Source: Serinus canaria
Lineage: Eukaryota; Chordata; Aves; Passeriformes; Fringillidae
Assembly (NCBI RefSeq): GCF_022539315.1
Contig: NC_066323.1
Coordinates: 3,722,219 to 3,786,218 of the forward strand
Length of the DNA: 64,000 nucleotides
Direction: 5' to 3'
Positions 11,766 to 23,530 of this stretch are shown piece by piece. The translations under genes were made by a program, and so were the position numbers. The stretch's first letter is position 1. Each line of letters starts with the position of its first letter. The notes under the pieces are model-generated. The model ran no database searches. It was not told where the DNA came from and saw nothing but the letters and a program-made list of their open reading frames with translations.

Positions 11766-13529
11766 CTGAGCCCTTTCTAAATACAGAACTGTACTAGATC
11801 AAGGCCATGCTGCAGGGACAGACAATGGACAAAGTGACCATGAAACTGGTTCTTGGTCTTGGGTGCAGAAATCACCACCAGCAGTAGTCATCAGAAATCA
11901 CTACCTACCAGTGTTTATGGATAAGGAATGATTAGGAAATGAGAGAGTGCACCCTTCCCATGGGAGAAGTTACTTGTTAGGGATGTTCCTGGGAGTGCAC
12001 ACACCTCACCTCCCCTAGGCCTGGGCCCAAGGAATGTGTTGGCCTCTGATGTAAAATGAAAATAGAGAAGGTTTTTGCTGTATTTCTCCAATAAGTTCAA
12101 CTCAGGTGTGTCCTGCTCTCTAAACTTCTCCAGACATTACCTTCCTCAAGTTTCAAATTGAGTCTTTACTCCTTTCTATCCATTTTCCCCAGCATGACCC
12201 CAGTTCATGTCAGAGGCTCAGAGATCCTGTGTCATCCCAGCCTCTCCCTCACACCTCCAGAGAAGCCCCAGTATGCTGTGAATTAAGAAAACAGCAGAGA
12301 GCTGCTGTGACCATTCAAATGACTGCGTGAATGAGAGGATGGAGAATGCAGCCCTGATACTTCCTCCACATCCCTGCAATACAGACAAACATCACACTGG
12401 TGGCATCTCAGCCCATGGCAAGTACTGCTGTGAGGGGTTCCATATGGCTCAGACAAAGAGCACACATTCATCTTCAAACCCAGAACCACTGGGGAGTACT
12501 GCTCTACACAGTGAACCAAAACAGTCCATGATCCCTAACAAACCTGTAATTGAAAAGTCAACATTTGTCCCATTCAGCAAAACAGTTTCCTCTTAAGAGA
12601 TTTAAACTTTAGAGCACCTGAATTTTATCAAAATTGTCCGCATGTACATTGTCCCTATTCCTGCTTGAAATATTTTAATTCTGTCTCTTTATTTTCCCAC
12701 TCTTCAATTTTCACCTCCCACACCCTGCGTGCAGATTCAGTCCTGAACTCTTCAGAGGTCAAAATTTTGTCAGTGGAAGCTTTGTTTGCCAAGGCATGTG
12801 AGGAGACTCTCAATGTGCATTTTCAAGAGCTCAGCTTGCAGTTATCCAGCCCACAATAAGCTGTCTAACCACCTCAGTACACTGGTTGCAGAGCCTTTTT
12901 TAAAATCCCAATTATATCATCATAATCCAGCTCAGGTTTTAGGTGGACATTTGAAAACATGATGCAAAACATTTTTAAACACTTTTAAAAACATGATTTT
13001 TTTCATCATTTGCTGAGTAACTCAAACCTGATCTGTCCCCAAGAAAAACAACAGTCCATTTCTGTCCTAGAGGAACAACTGCAAGACTAAAGCTTCAACA
13101 GCCCGAAAGAAAAGGTTTGTCTCTGCTCTGTCACACCTGCTGTTACTTCTGTAATTAATGGTTGTGTTTGGTCCAGGAAAAACCAAATCAATGGATGTGA
13201 AGAAATTTAAACACAGCTCTTATTTCAGCAATCCATAGAAAGATATTGATGCTTTATTCATAACACTGAAGACACCTTTTTTTCCAGAACATCTATAATT
13301 TGTCTGTTTAGTGGGGTCTGGGGTTTTGTTAAGATGTGCAGATCTTGCCATGCACAGCAAAACTAAAGTGCCAAATTCTTAAGCCATTGAGGAGGCAGCA
13401 GAACACTACAGCTGTTGACTTCTTGCAAAAAATCAGGGCAGCTGAGACCAGCACAAACCTTATTTGTATTTGTACATGAAAAAGTAATACCAGTAATAAT
13501 AACAATTTTAAAAAATCAGATGCCAAGAC
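11766..13529. other. Non-coding DNA
   Basis: No gene was recognised. Frames are under 90 aa and lack splice context. The composition is unique-looking and moderately AT-rich. Confidence 0.5.
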
Positions 13530-13990
13530 CACGCCGGGTGTAAGTCAGCATAGCAGCACTCAGCTGATTGCAGCAGCTCTAATCAAAAGAGCAGAGACCT
13601 GCCCTAATAACAGCATTATTGATCTTTTCTTTAAAACACACACTCCTATACACACAGCATATTCCCCATGTCCATCCTCTAGGATTATTATAGAGCCATA
13701 AGCAAGAGCAACAATTATAGTTTTTATTTAAGAGATGCAAATCAATATTAATTAAAATTAGACAACTGTTTGTGATGTAAGGGCTCCTTGTACTCAAAGG
13801 GCACAGTGGCCATTAAATATATTAAGACTTATTACTTAAAAGATTTTAGACAAAGTCAATGCCTCGCGTGTCCTAGGGGACAGTTCAATGCCTCAGTAAT
13901 GTTGTACAACATTTAACTATAGGTGCCACAATCAAAGGCAAACACAATTAAGTATCAAACAGTTAAATGTTATGTGTCACTCTCTAAAGA
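13530..13990. promoter_or_regulatory. Candidate conserved non-coding element, POU/homeodomain-rich
   Basis: This block is AT-rich, free of recognisable repeats and dense in transcription-factor-like words. An octamer ATGCAAAT lies at 13735-13742, followed 5 bp later by the TTAATTAAAATTA string at 13748-13760. A perfect 16-bp palindrome, AATGTTGTACAACATT, lies at 13898-13913. The 10-mer TCAATGCCTC occurs twice, at 13856-13865 and 13885-13894. Such a composition is typical of developmental enhancers, but conservation was not measured and the borders are approximate. Confidence 0.35.
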
Positions 13991-14089
13991 ATCTATATTG
14001 AAATGCTTAATTAAACTTTTTTTTATTAATAAAAGAAAAAAAAAAGAATTCCATAGCATGGGCTAGCACCAAAACGAGGCTTTTTTTGG

Positions 14090-14620
14090 TTTGTATTAAA
14101 TAACCTGCATATTAAGTTGCCTGCATTTCTCCTGTTCATTATCATGAAGGCAGCATTTGCATTTCTTGATAGACTATTCCTGTTTCCTTCCCCTTTTTTT
14201 CTTGTCTTACATCAGTCAGTGGAAAGAGTGCCACCACAGGCCATCATTAACCTTCCAAATCTGCCTCAAAACAAATAGTACAAGAGCTCACTAATTTGAA
14301 GATCAAAAAGCCACTTGTCCATTATATAATTGGAATGAAAGGCAAAATGTTGCAGTTCTGAAGAGCACAGTAATTACTAGCTGTTAATTGCTCTCTCGTG
14401 GTGGCTCACTTTTAATTAAAAAGAACAGCTCGTCGCAGGCCGATAAGCAATGGTGGAGACCACTGGTTTAATCAACAAAGCAGAAAAATTTGTTTCTGCC
14501 GCAGCCAACAACAGCTTGAGAAATCTTCAGATGTCCAATTGAGATTAAAAACTGTCTATTTAGTGCAGTCAGATTTTATTTTAACCAAGGAAATGACTAT
14601 TTGAAGTCTTCCAATGTGAG
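14090..14620. promoter_or_regulatory. Candidate conserved non-coding element, TAATTA-rich
   Basis: Several homeodomain core words occur within 60 bp: TAATTA at 14371-14376, TTAATTG at 14384-14390 and the palindromic TTTAATTAAA at 14411-14420. A GATAA word follows at 14442-14446 in an otherwise CpG-poor context that nonetheless keeps several CpGs around 14420-14445. No repeat or ORF explains the block. The enhancer reading is inference from motif density only. Confidence 0.35.
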
Positions 14621-16760
14621 TGTCCCCACCACATCCCCGCTGGTGCTGCAGGGACTAATCACTGGCTTGTGGTTGTGATCATTCAAGTAAAGAAATTTAG
14701 CTACTTTCCTCTTGACTCCATCATTCTTGGGTAATTGGCCTGTCTGAGGTGAGCAGTTGTGTTGGGTTTTTTTTTTTAAGAAAGAGCTTTAAAGTATGGA
14801 AGGCCCACAGACTGTGCATTTAATTACTGTTCATATTTCATGCAGTCAAATAGAATTTCATTTAAAAAGAAAATTATTTACTTACCAAAAAAAAACCACC
14901 ACAGCCCTAACTCAACCCACCTTTCCCAACCAAAAAATAGAACACCTTATATTCACTGCATTGGGTATTTTGTTCCTTTTCCTTTGACGGGTATATTTAC
15001 ATGCCAAGAACATATTTAAACATCAAAGTTAATTCTTTCAGAGTGTTCTGTCCTTAACTCTTTCATCTAATGACTGTGGCCTTTGAGGGAAACCCCACTG
15101 CATGTCACAGGAAGGGTTTATTTAGTTAAGCAGGTTAGGTAGGTTAAGTGGAACCGTTTTGCCCTGGTTTGCCTCATCTCTCTTTAGCCATGAGCCCATT
15201 TGCATCTCTCAGCAGCTTCTGTCCATCCTCCTCTCCTGCCCTGCTCTGCTCCCCAAGGTGCTGTACTCAGCCCTTTGCCTCCTTGTATTTATTTGCTGCT
15301 GCTGAGTGAAGGGCTCAGCCTCGCCTTGCACTCTGTGGAACACATGTACATAAAACCAGAGCTGGCAAACCTTCACCACAACCCCTGCCCCTCTTTCCAG
15401 CACTGGGATGTGGATGTCTGACAGCCCTGCACAATCTAATATAGGAAAACAGGCTTGTCCATTCAATGGCCTCCAAACATTATTGTGCTTTTCTACTTTG
15501 CTCCCATTAACAACTGGAAATAAATGTCATTATCTGCAGCTATAAGCAGTTTTGGAGGATTGGTCAACTTTGGTTTGAACTTTGAGGCAAATTTCTGAGC
15601 TGAGTAAACTCAAAGCTGCCAAAGAATATTTTTCTGTTTTCCTTCTCACATTGAGAAAAAAAAATCATTTGTCTTCTTACAAAGAAATACATGTGTGCAT
15701 ATATATATATAGAAAACTTTTTCTAGTCTCCTTTTGGGCTACTGGGAATCACTTCTCTTCCCTGGAGACAGGTGGATTTAGAGGCTTCCTTCTTGAGCAG
15801 ACCCAAAAAAGCAAGAAAAAGTTAGCAGAGCCCTTTTTTCTCCTAGCTCCCCTACAAGTCACTCCCACTTGGATGCACAGCCACCCCCAAGAGAGCAGCC
15901 ACCTTTGCCTCTTCCTTCTGACACCGCAGAGCTCTTGGGCTGGGATGTGGGGAATGCCCCTCCGAACTCACCTTTCCTTAGGGCAAAGTAGAACAAGAAT
16001 TTGATTATTGATTTCAAAGGAGTGTGATCTGACTCCTCCTGCCCTAAATTCCAGGGTTTAAAATATTCAATTCTTACTCTGTGCTTGGATGCTGTGTAGG
16101 ATGCTACCCTGGGAAACTGCCAGGGTGTTGTACCAATTTTCAAAGAATCTACTCCATATATTTTAAACAGATCTTATCATACACCTTCTCATTTATTCAC
16201 TGATTCATGGACACCTTTTTATTTTTCATATTAAAATGGTGATTTGGAAATTCCTAAAGAATATGGAATGCAGTGTGTTGCATTAAATACTAATTGAATT
16301 AATCTGAAAGGATTAGTGCAATCAGTACAATCAGCTGATGATGTAATCTTAAACTGGCGAGGAAAAAAACATATTTTTAGACACATATATGCCAAAAAAA
16401 GTGAGAATGCTGTACATTTTCTTAAATCAATGCACACCTATGAATATTTATCTGCCCTTAGGTTACCATGGACAGACATCTGCCAGTCTGTAAATAGAAA
16501 AAATTAAAGGGTGATGAAAAACAAATTTTCAAGCCAAGCTTCTTCTTCATCCCTGAACAAGAAGCGGAGAAACAAAATGAGATACTTGGGATCAGCCTTA
16601 CATTCAGCCACTCCTACCCTCACTTATAGACAAGTTCAAGGCTGTAAAATGAGCTGTAAAACCTGATTGGGATATTAAAAAAAAAGGAATAACAAAAAAC
16701 CAAATAATAAACCAATAAGCCAAAAACCCAGAAAAAAAATTTCCCTTCAATTACGAGTTT
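14621..16760. other. Non-coding DNA with small simple repeats
   Basis: No gene was recognised. A short (AT)n lies at about 15699-15711 and T- or A-rich tracts near 14767-14780 and 14884-14896. A 140-aa frame at 15582-16004 has no recognisable domain and sits in mixed low-complexity sequence; I treat it as chance. Confidence 0.5.
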
Positions 16761-16959
16761 TCATTTTCATGTGTATATGTGTTGATGTACGTGCATATAT
16801 ACACTTCATATACATACATTTACATATATTAATTTGTATGTATGCATATATATGTTACATAAATATAGATATATGTGTGTGTACGTTTATATATATATAT
16901 ATATGCATATATATATATATAGGTATATACAGATATATTAGATATGTTTATATAGATAA

Positions 16960-16996
<37 letters not shown>
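16761..16996. repeat. TA/TG-rich simple-sequence block ending in (TA)n
   Basis: About 235 bp consists almost wholly of alternating purine-pyrimidine words (TATATA, CATATA, TGTGTG, ATACAT). It culminates in an uninterrupted TA run at about 16961-16995. It keeps frames open and gives Tyr/Ile-rich conceptual peptides, which are artefacts. It lies directly against the CpG island to its right, giving an abrupt change from nearly all-AT to about two-thirds GC. Confidence 0.93.
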
Positions 16997-16998
<2 letters not shown>

Positions 16999-16999
16999 T

Positions 17000-17644
17000 T
17001 TTAAACTTTGTCCTGGACAAAACGTGGCACTGAAGCAGTTGCTGCAGCCCTGCCAGGGGCGCTCCGCAGCCCCATCCAGCCGTGCCCGCCGGGATGCGGC
17101 GTTATCCGCATCCCTTCCTGCGGCTCGTCCTGCGCTCGCTCCGGCCGCCCCGAGCCGCGATAAGCCCTCACCCTGCCCCGCTCGCCCAGCCGATAAGGCG
17201 AGCTGCGAAGACGCCGTGTCCTTGCCAGCTTTTGTCGCCCCACACCTTTCCTGTTCCCAGTTTTCGGCGGGCACCTGTCAGCGCGGTCTGGGCTCTCGCA
17301 GCCCCGGCCGCCGCCCCCGCCCCGCTCGGGTTTATCGGAGGAAACACTCGCGCTCGCAGGGATGGCCCCCGCACCGCGGCAGATTAATCCGAGTTGAGTG
17401 CACTTCCTTCGGCCAGAGGACACCAATTACCACGACGGCACCGGCAGCACAATGCGGGCGGACATCTGACAGCCCGGGTCCCGCCAGCTCCGCATTGTCC
17501 TCCCATCAGGCGCTGTCAGTTCCCAGCCTTAATTACATCCTGTTTACAAACACTCGGCCGGACTTCAGATGGAGCCTTAACAAAGGTTGACAAAGGTCAG
17601 GGCCACGTCACGAGGATGTTATCTGTGTGCTCTGGCTGATAAAC
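17000..17644. promoter_or_regulatory. CpG island with GATA, forkhead, OTX-like and TCF-like sites
   Basis: By hand count there are about 54 CpG dinucleotides between 17035 and 17520 in roughly two-thirds GC sequence, while flanking DNA is CpG-poor. Six GATA cores occur: TTATC at 17102, 17332 and 17619, and GATAA at 17159, 17192 and 17638. Other words are GATTAATCC at 17382-17390 (OTX/PITX type), TGTTTAC at 17541-17547 (forkhead), AACAAAGG at 17579-17586 (TCF/LEF type) and CAAAGGTCA at 17591-17599 (nuclear-receptor half site). No TATA box or Kozak-led exon is obvious. It could be a promoter of a non-coding RNA, an orphan CpG island, or an enhancer; I cannot choose from sequence alone. Confidence 0.6.
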
Positions 17645-17681
17645 GAGGAGGAGGAGGAGGAGGAGGAGGAGGAGGAGGAGG
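17645..17681. repeat. (GAG)12 trinucleotide repeat
   Basis: Twelve or so uninterrupted GAG units close the CpG island on its right side, immediately after a GATAA word. The complementary strand is a pure CTC polypyrimidine run. It encodes Glu, Gly or Arg tracts on paper, without a supporting gene. Confidence 0.97.
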
Positions 17682-18444
17682 CGCGGGGCTGATTTTGGAG
17701 ATAGCGAAGAGAAACCACCAAAATACTGAGCTCCGTCCCCTTGGGCCAAGAGGAGCTCGGTGATGCTGAGGGATGCACTCGTACCTGGGATCACACAGGA
17801 TTTGTGTGAGAGGACAGAAAACAGCCATCCTCAACCTGAAATGGCAGCAGCTGGAGCTGGCCAATAAAATGACTGAAATAATAACTTTAAAAAAACCTTC
17901 TAAGTCTATTTGCATTTCAAACTCTGTGTTGTAGGAGCAGAAACCACAGCACAGCAGATAAATCCTGTCATTTTCCCCATGCTAAGACACCACTGAGACC
18001 CTCCATCCTGCTTCCTGGAGCACATGGCAGGGATGGGGACATCCTTCCCATCCCCTCCAGCCTCAGGGAAACCAAGGACTGAGTGGGGTCAAGCCAGGTT
18101 TGCCCCAAATCCATATGTCCCCCTCCTCTACCCTCTCCTATTTTCCTTGCCCTATGGATTTGGACTTTTGTGCTCTCTTTGGTGTCTGAAGAGATTTTTT
18201 TTTTTTTTTTTTTGTGGTTAGCTTTACAGCTTTCTAGAGACACCATTAAACTAATCAGGGCTAAGACCCTACCTTACATTTCCATGGTTTGCACAAGCAC
18301 AATGCTCACAGCAGCTTCTCAGTTCAGCGTGGTAAAATGCAGAAAGTGAAACACTGGGAAGAGTTTGACATCCACAGCTGGGTTTTTGCATATGGGAACA
18401 AGGAAACCCAGGCATCTCTGTAAACCAAGGTGCCCATTTAATAC
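17682..18444. other. Non-coding DNA with a T19 tract
   Basis: No gene was recognised. A run of 19 T lies at 18195-18213. The sequence otherwise looks unique. Confidence 0.5.
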
Positions 18445-18512
18445 CACGTCCCTCCTCCAGTATCTTTTTACTTTATCTTGAGAAAGTAAAAAGATACTGG
18501 AGGAGGGACGTG
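18445..18512. repeat. Perfect 30-bp inverted repeat with 8-nt loop
   Basis: The left arm at 18445-18474 begins CACGTCCCTCCTCCAG and ends TTTTTACTTT. The right arm at 18483-18512 is its exact reverse complement over all 30 bases. The spacer is ATCTTGAG (18475-18482), in which two further pairs can form after one mismatch. The whole is 68 nt and would fold, as DNA cruciform or RNA hairpin, into an unbroken stem. Flanking bases do not pair, and no transposon ends or target duplication were recognised. Such quasi-palindromes are known to arise by replication template switching; a short MITE-like insertion or a foldback assembly artefact are alternatives. Confidence 0.96.
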
Positions 18513-19419
18513 AGCAGAAATATTAATTTAATTTTACCCACAACTCAAGGTGGAGGAGTATATACAAAAGTCAGGCAGCTGGACCAATACAAATACTTGA
18601 TATGGCAAAGCTAATAACATAAGAGCTTGTCAGCCTAACCCACCCCTTTATATGTTTTCAGCTATTCTCACATCCTAATTAATGCACCCCAAATCACACA
18701 GGATCACCCATTAAAATAAAAACCACAGTCTGTTATCATATCACCCCTCTCAGGGGAAATACTGGATTAACCACAGGGTATTAGTCAATCAATACTGTCC
18801 CAGCTTCATATTTCTCTGCTATTATGCCCATGAACTGTGTAAGACAACAGACAGAAGTTGTTGTGTCAATGGCTGAGTTAAGGCACCTCAATGAGCACCA
18901 AGGAACGAGCTCAGCATCTTCAGGATAAACAGGGAGGAGAGGGCACTTTCACTACTTGAAAAAAAAACAAAACCTTCTATTTAAAAAATATAATTTGAAA
19001 TCAAATTCTGCAAATCTAAACACGTGGAGTGGAAGTGATGACTTGGTGGATAGGCTTAAAATGTTTGACAATCTAAGTGTAGAAAAGTTGAAGGTTTAAA
19101 TAAAGTCTGCAAGCTCTGCACTGATTACATACACTCAGAAATATTCCTGGCTGGTGCTGAGAGTTTCTGCTTTGCATGGACAGAGTTTTTCCTGCAGAGC
19201 AGCAGAGCATTGCCACTTCTTGGGTGCAGAATTAAACCTCAGTCTCCCCATGCAGGGACACAGATTATGTCCCCAGTGAAAAACCAGCAGATAATAGAAT
19301 TAAAAGTGGCACTGTACGGGATTAATTTTTTAACCTATTTACTAAATAGGCAAATTAGAAAGGGAAAAGATCCCAAAAGTCTGGGCTGGCATTTCTGAGC
19401 CCTTTCTGAGTGGGTGACC
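18513..19419. other. Non-coding AT-rich DNA
   Basis: No gene was recognised. The sequence is unique-looking and AT-rich, with an A-rich run near 18959-18970. Confidence 0.5.
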
Positions 19420-19765
19420 ACAGCCCTTTAGTTGCCCTTATCTCGGCGCCAGGAGAAGCGCTGGCTCCCAGCAGTGCAGAACAGGACAGGAGTCTCTTGA
19501 CTTGACGCTCCGCAGTTCCCAGACTAAGCACTTGTTCAAGCCTAACCGTAGGTACTTAGGAGGGCAACCACCACTGCTCCTTTCTGACAACATAGAGCTC
19601 TTTATCAAAAAGCAGGGGGAAGAAATGAAAGCCTGGGCTGACCTTCGGAGCAGAGCGTTCCCCTGCGGGCACCCACTCTGCCTTCCCCGGAAAATTAGGC
19701 TTGGTTGCTGCGGGAGAGCCTTGCTAATGCAATCAAAGACGATTCTGCAGTTAATAAAATGACAG
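19420..19765. promoter_or_regulatory. Candidate conserved non-coding element
   Basis: This block keeps CpGs (for example CTCGGCGCC near 19442 and CCTGCGGGC near 19664) in an otherwise CpG-poor stretch. It contains TTATC words near 19438 and 19601, and ends in an AATCAAAG-type TCF word followed by TTAATAAAATGAC near 19750-19762. No repeat was recognised. Function and borders are inferred only from composition. Confidence 0.28.
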
Positions 19766-22362
19766 GCTCTTCCTTTCTCAGCTTCGTGACAGTCAGGCTC
19801 AGTGAGCCTCCTGTTCCAGACAGCGTGCCAGTCAGCTGCTGTTACTGCAGAGCTGTGTTTAACATCTTCTTAATTAGCCCAATTCCCCACATCTCAGCCA
19901 AGTTTTCTAGTGAGAAACAGCCTCAGGAGTTGTACAGCTCTGCATCTCTGGGAAACACAGTCATTAATGCACATACCCAATCCAGCACGTCCTGTTTTCT
20001 CCAAGGCTGGCCAGGATGGTGTAAGAATTGTATTTGGGCTAGAACTACATCATGCTTCAAATCACTGCAAACCTGTTGGTAGCTACAGAGCCGAAACAGC
20101 AATCCTGGGCTTCCTATGGAATAATGCTCCAAGCTCACCATCAGCTCCAGCCGGAAGGACAACTCCACTCCTCCAATCCACTCCTCTAACTGGAGCCTCT
20201 GCCTTCATGCACCAGACATGACTCAGAAAACAAATAAAACTGATTACATAGCTTGTATTTATTTGCTCAAACTCCTGAGTTTCAGACCTACACAAACCTC
20301 TTACTGCTGAACTGGTATAAATACAGCACATCACTGGTTCCACTTGAATTTATCCCAACCTAAACCAGAAAGAGATCTGTTCCTCTTTTTTATTATTATT
20401 ATTATTATATCATTATGCCCTCTCTCTTTCTGCTTTCTGTTCTCCTTTTTGTTTTTCTTTAAAGCCAGCCTAACATTTTATAGACATCTCTCTCGCAGCT
20501 TCCGGAAGGGTGCTCCATCTTAAACTCAACAGCAGCACTGACAGACGGGGTTGATATTTTCTTTTCTTTCACAAGTCATAAAAAAGGAACATTTCACTAC
20601 ACATGAAACCAGAGTAGTGCCTTAAAAGAACAGTGTTTGTGTGGCTATAAAAAGTTACCCTTTTGCCAGACCCAGAATCAAAGCACTTGTATTTATATGT
20701 TTCCTTTTTTAATAAGTAAATCCAATATTTTTAAAGTTCATCAGTTTTAGATTATTATTGCTGCAAATCCTATGAATGGGGCAGCTGTGTCTGCTGAGCA
20801 CACTCGACAGCACTGCAAGGTAGGTCCATGGTTTATGTTATCATTTGTGATTCCATAGGGAACACTGATGAGACTGCCAAGGATAAAACCTGGAAGCGGC
20901 TACCGCATTCCTGACCAAGTGCTTTCCCTCAGCCTGGCATTTCAGCCATGCCAGGGCATCCCCCACAGGTGTGGGGGACTGACCAAGACATCTGTATAAA
21001 AAAGAGGACAAACCCAAGGAAAATCCATCATTGGAGATGTCTCCTCTTTCTGGGCACTCTGCAATTGCCCCATCTCAGACTGAGGAAAATACCAATGCAA
21101 AGGGTGGACAAACACATTTGCTTTTCATTATCATTAAAATCCTACAATTAAAAAAATAAAATCAATAATCATAATCATCATAAACAACTAAAAAGGAAGC
21201 TCTGTTTCTTCCAAACTACTGGCAATCTTTGGCAAAAAAAAAAGAAGTGGGAAAAACAAGGAGCAATCCTTTTTCCCTCTCCAGTGGGGCTGCCCTGCCA
21301 AAGAACCTTTCAGCCCTTTTCCATGCATATCTTTCTTGTGTCCAAGCCCAGACACCTGCCCCTATTTTGGCAGCAATATTCCCTTTCTTCATCACCAGCT
21401 GGGAGAGCACAGGGTGCTCCAAGGGGGGGGTAAGCTGGGTCCCGGCTCCCAGCTCCCTATCCAGTGGGAGGTGAGGCTCCAAAGCCATGTTTGAAATACT
21501 GAAGTGGCAGGAGGCTCAGAGGAACACTAAGTTGCAGAGGACATGATAACACAGCACCATTCAAGCCCGAGACTATCACTGGAGGATGACATGGGAGATA
21601 AGGAAGTGCAGCATTACAGGGCTGCGTTAGCAGAGGGGGAAATCGATTCAGGCAGACAAGCTAAATTTATTTACTTTATTGATTTTAAATTTTACATGAA
21701 CTGCAATATAAGTAAATCTTTCATGGTAATTCTAAATCTTGAAACCTATTGTAAATAACTAAAAGAAAAAAAAAAGTCCAATGTTTGAAATAACCATTTC
21801 TTTGTACTGAAAGCGCATTATTCTTAAAGCCCAGGACAAAATATTTTGTAATGAACACTTTAAATCTACCTTGGCAGTCAGTGTTGATATTTTTGCTAAA
21901 ATAAGAGCCTGCTTTTGGTGTACCTGGTGATTCAATAAAGCACAGATTATTTTTTAAAAAATTTTTGAAGGGCTGGAAGGGAAGAAGAAAAATTGTTCCT
22001 GTAGTATTAAGTGAATACAGCAACAGGTTTTTGACCCTGTGCCTCACTGATAAAACAGCTGAGTTTTAAACAGCACAGGTAGAGCTTTGTGCACAAAGAC
22101 TTGGCTGCAAATGTTGGAAGGACATTTGATGGAGGGCCAGGGCAGTGGATCCCAGCACATGGATTGATGCAGCCAGCACCACAGCCCAGACCTAAAGAGA
22201 GAACAGGCGAGGAGATGAAACAGGGCATCCTTGCCTTATTTATACAAAAGTCCAAGCCCAGGCACCAGGATGACAGAGGCTGGAGGGAAAGGTTTCATGT
22301 TGGAGTTTTCTCTCACCCAAAGCAGCAGCTCATGCCTGTGCCCAACTCCACCAGGGAAAGAA
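19766..22362. other. Non-coding DNA with small repeats
   Basis: No gene was recognised. A (TTA)n microsatellite lies at 20390-20409, an A/ATC-rich tract near 21148-21185 and an A run at 21233-21242. Frames of up to 125 aa at 19705-20221 overlap in two phases without domains and are treated as chance. Confidence 0.5.
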
Positions 22363-22505
22363 ATCATAGAACCACAGAATGGTTTGGGTTGGAACAGACC
22401 TTAGAGATCACTGAGATCCATCCCCCTGCCATGGCCAGGGGTGCCTCTCATTACACCAAATTGCTTGAGTGGCTTTTCAGTCTTGCCTTGAACACTTCCA
22501 GAAAT
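22363..22505 (-). mobile_element. CR1 3'-end fragment, antisense
   Basis: The plus strand reads ATCATAGAACCACAGAATGG, then TTTGGGTTGGAACAGACCTT, then AGAGATCACTGAGATCCATC. Further on come CCCCCTGCCATGGCCAGGGG and CTTGCCTTGAACACTTCCAG. This is the reverse complement of the terminal part of an avian CR1 LINE, so the element lies on the minus strand and is 5'-truncated to about 140 bp. It has no coding capacity. Confidence 0.93.
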
Positions 22506-23195
22506 TTAAAAGCATCATGACACATGCAAAGAAAAAAAAAAAATTGCCATCTTTTCTAATGACCAAATTAATTGATGAAGAAGGAAAAATCCAAAACTCC
22601 TGACTGGGGTGCAATTCTCTTCATGCAGGGAGGCAGCAAAGATCCTGGCAGGAAAAGGGAATGCCAGGCAGTGACGGGTCTGTGTGGGCACAACATCCAC
22701 CAAACCCCCCGGGCAGAGGGGACAGAGCAATGCCATGGCAAGGGGAGCTGACATGGAAAAGCAGCCCTACATTCTCAAAATAACCCTCCTTACACCAGCA
22801 ATGCCACACTTCAGATACATTTACTGAATAAAACATCAAAACCTCTTTCTAGCTTTCCCAGCCAGCTGAGTTGGGCAAGCTTGTGGCAGCAGTTTTTGCC
22901 AGAGGTGTTCAGATTGTGCAACTGTGGGCAATCTGCCAGAGACTTGAGACAGACAAAGCTCCCTCACCCCAAAAAATTATAGAGCATCCTACTAGAAACA
23001 GCACAGATGTACCTCTATATGTACATCTGAGGTACATGACACAATATCCCAGGCAGACAAGGATACCTATGAACACAGACTACCCCATTATCTTTTAACA
23101 ACAGGAAAAGATGCAGTGATGCTGACAAAAACACTCATCCAGTGAATCTTTTTTTCCCCCTTGGGGCTTTTTTTTTCCCTTCGTTGTTGTTGTTT
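22506..23195. other. Non-coding DNA
   Basis: No gene was recognised. An A run follows the CR1 fragment at about 22531-22543, and a (GTT)4 run lies at 23183-23194. Confidence 0.5.
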
Positions 23196-23530
23196 TCTAA
23201 ACTAATCCATATTACCTGTGCCTTTTGATTTCATTATGTTAGATGCTATTAATCTGGATATATGATTTCAACAGTGAAGAGATGGAATTTGTCATCAACA
23301 AAAGGAAAACATTATTTTTAAAGGAGTGAAAGATTAATGTTCCACCACGGACTACTTAAACCCTCTGCAGCAACAGCACTATAATATTAATCCAACTTTG
23401 ATGGGTTTTGCATAAGGCTCATAATTAAACATTTTCTTTTCAATACTTTATAGAATCCCCATCTGTTTTTAATGGCATCATTTTGATGTTTTTCTTAATA
23501 ATTCTGGCAGCCTGCTCTTGAAGCTTCAAG
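23196..23530. promoter_or_regulatory. Candidate conserved non-coding element, ATTAATC-rich
   Basis: This is an AT-rich repeat-poor block with ATTAATC at 23248-23254 and ATTAATCC at 23386-23393, both homeodomain-type words, plus several further TAAT cores. It ends near a GCTTCAAGCTT palindrome-like word at about 23522. Enhancer function is inferred only. Confidence 0.28.

Noticed and set aside
16769..17590. 273-aa frame from a Tyr/Ile-rich start into an Arg/Pro-rich part
   Set aside because: It runs from the TA-rich simple repeat into the CpG island. Composition alone keeps it open and overlapping frames exist on both strands.
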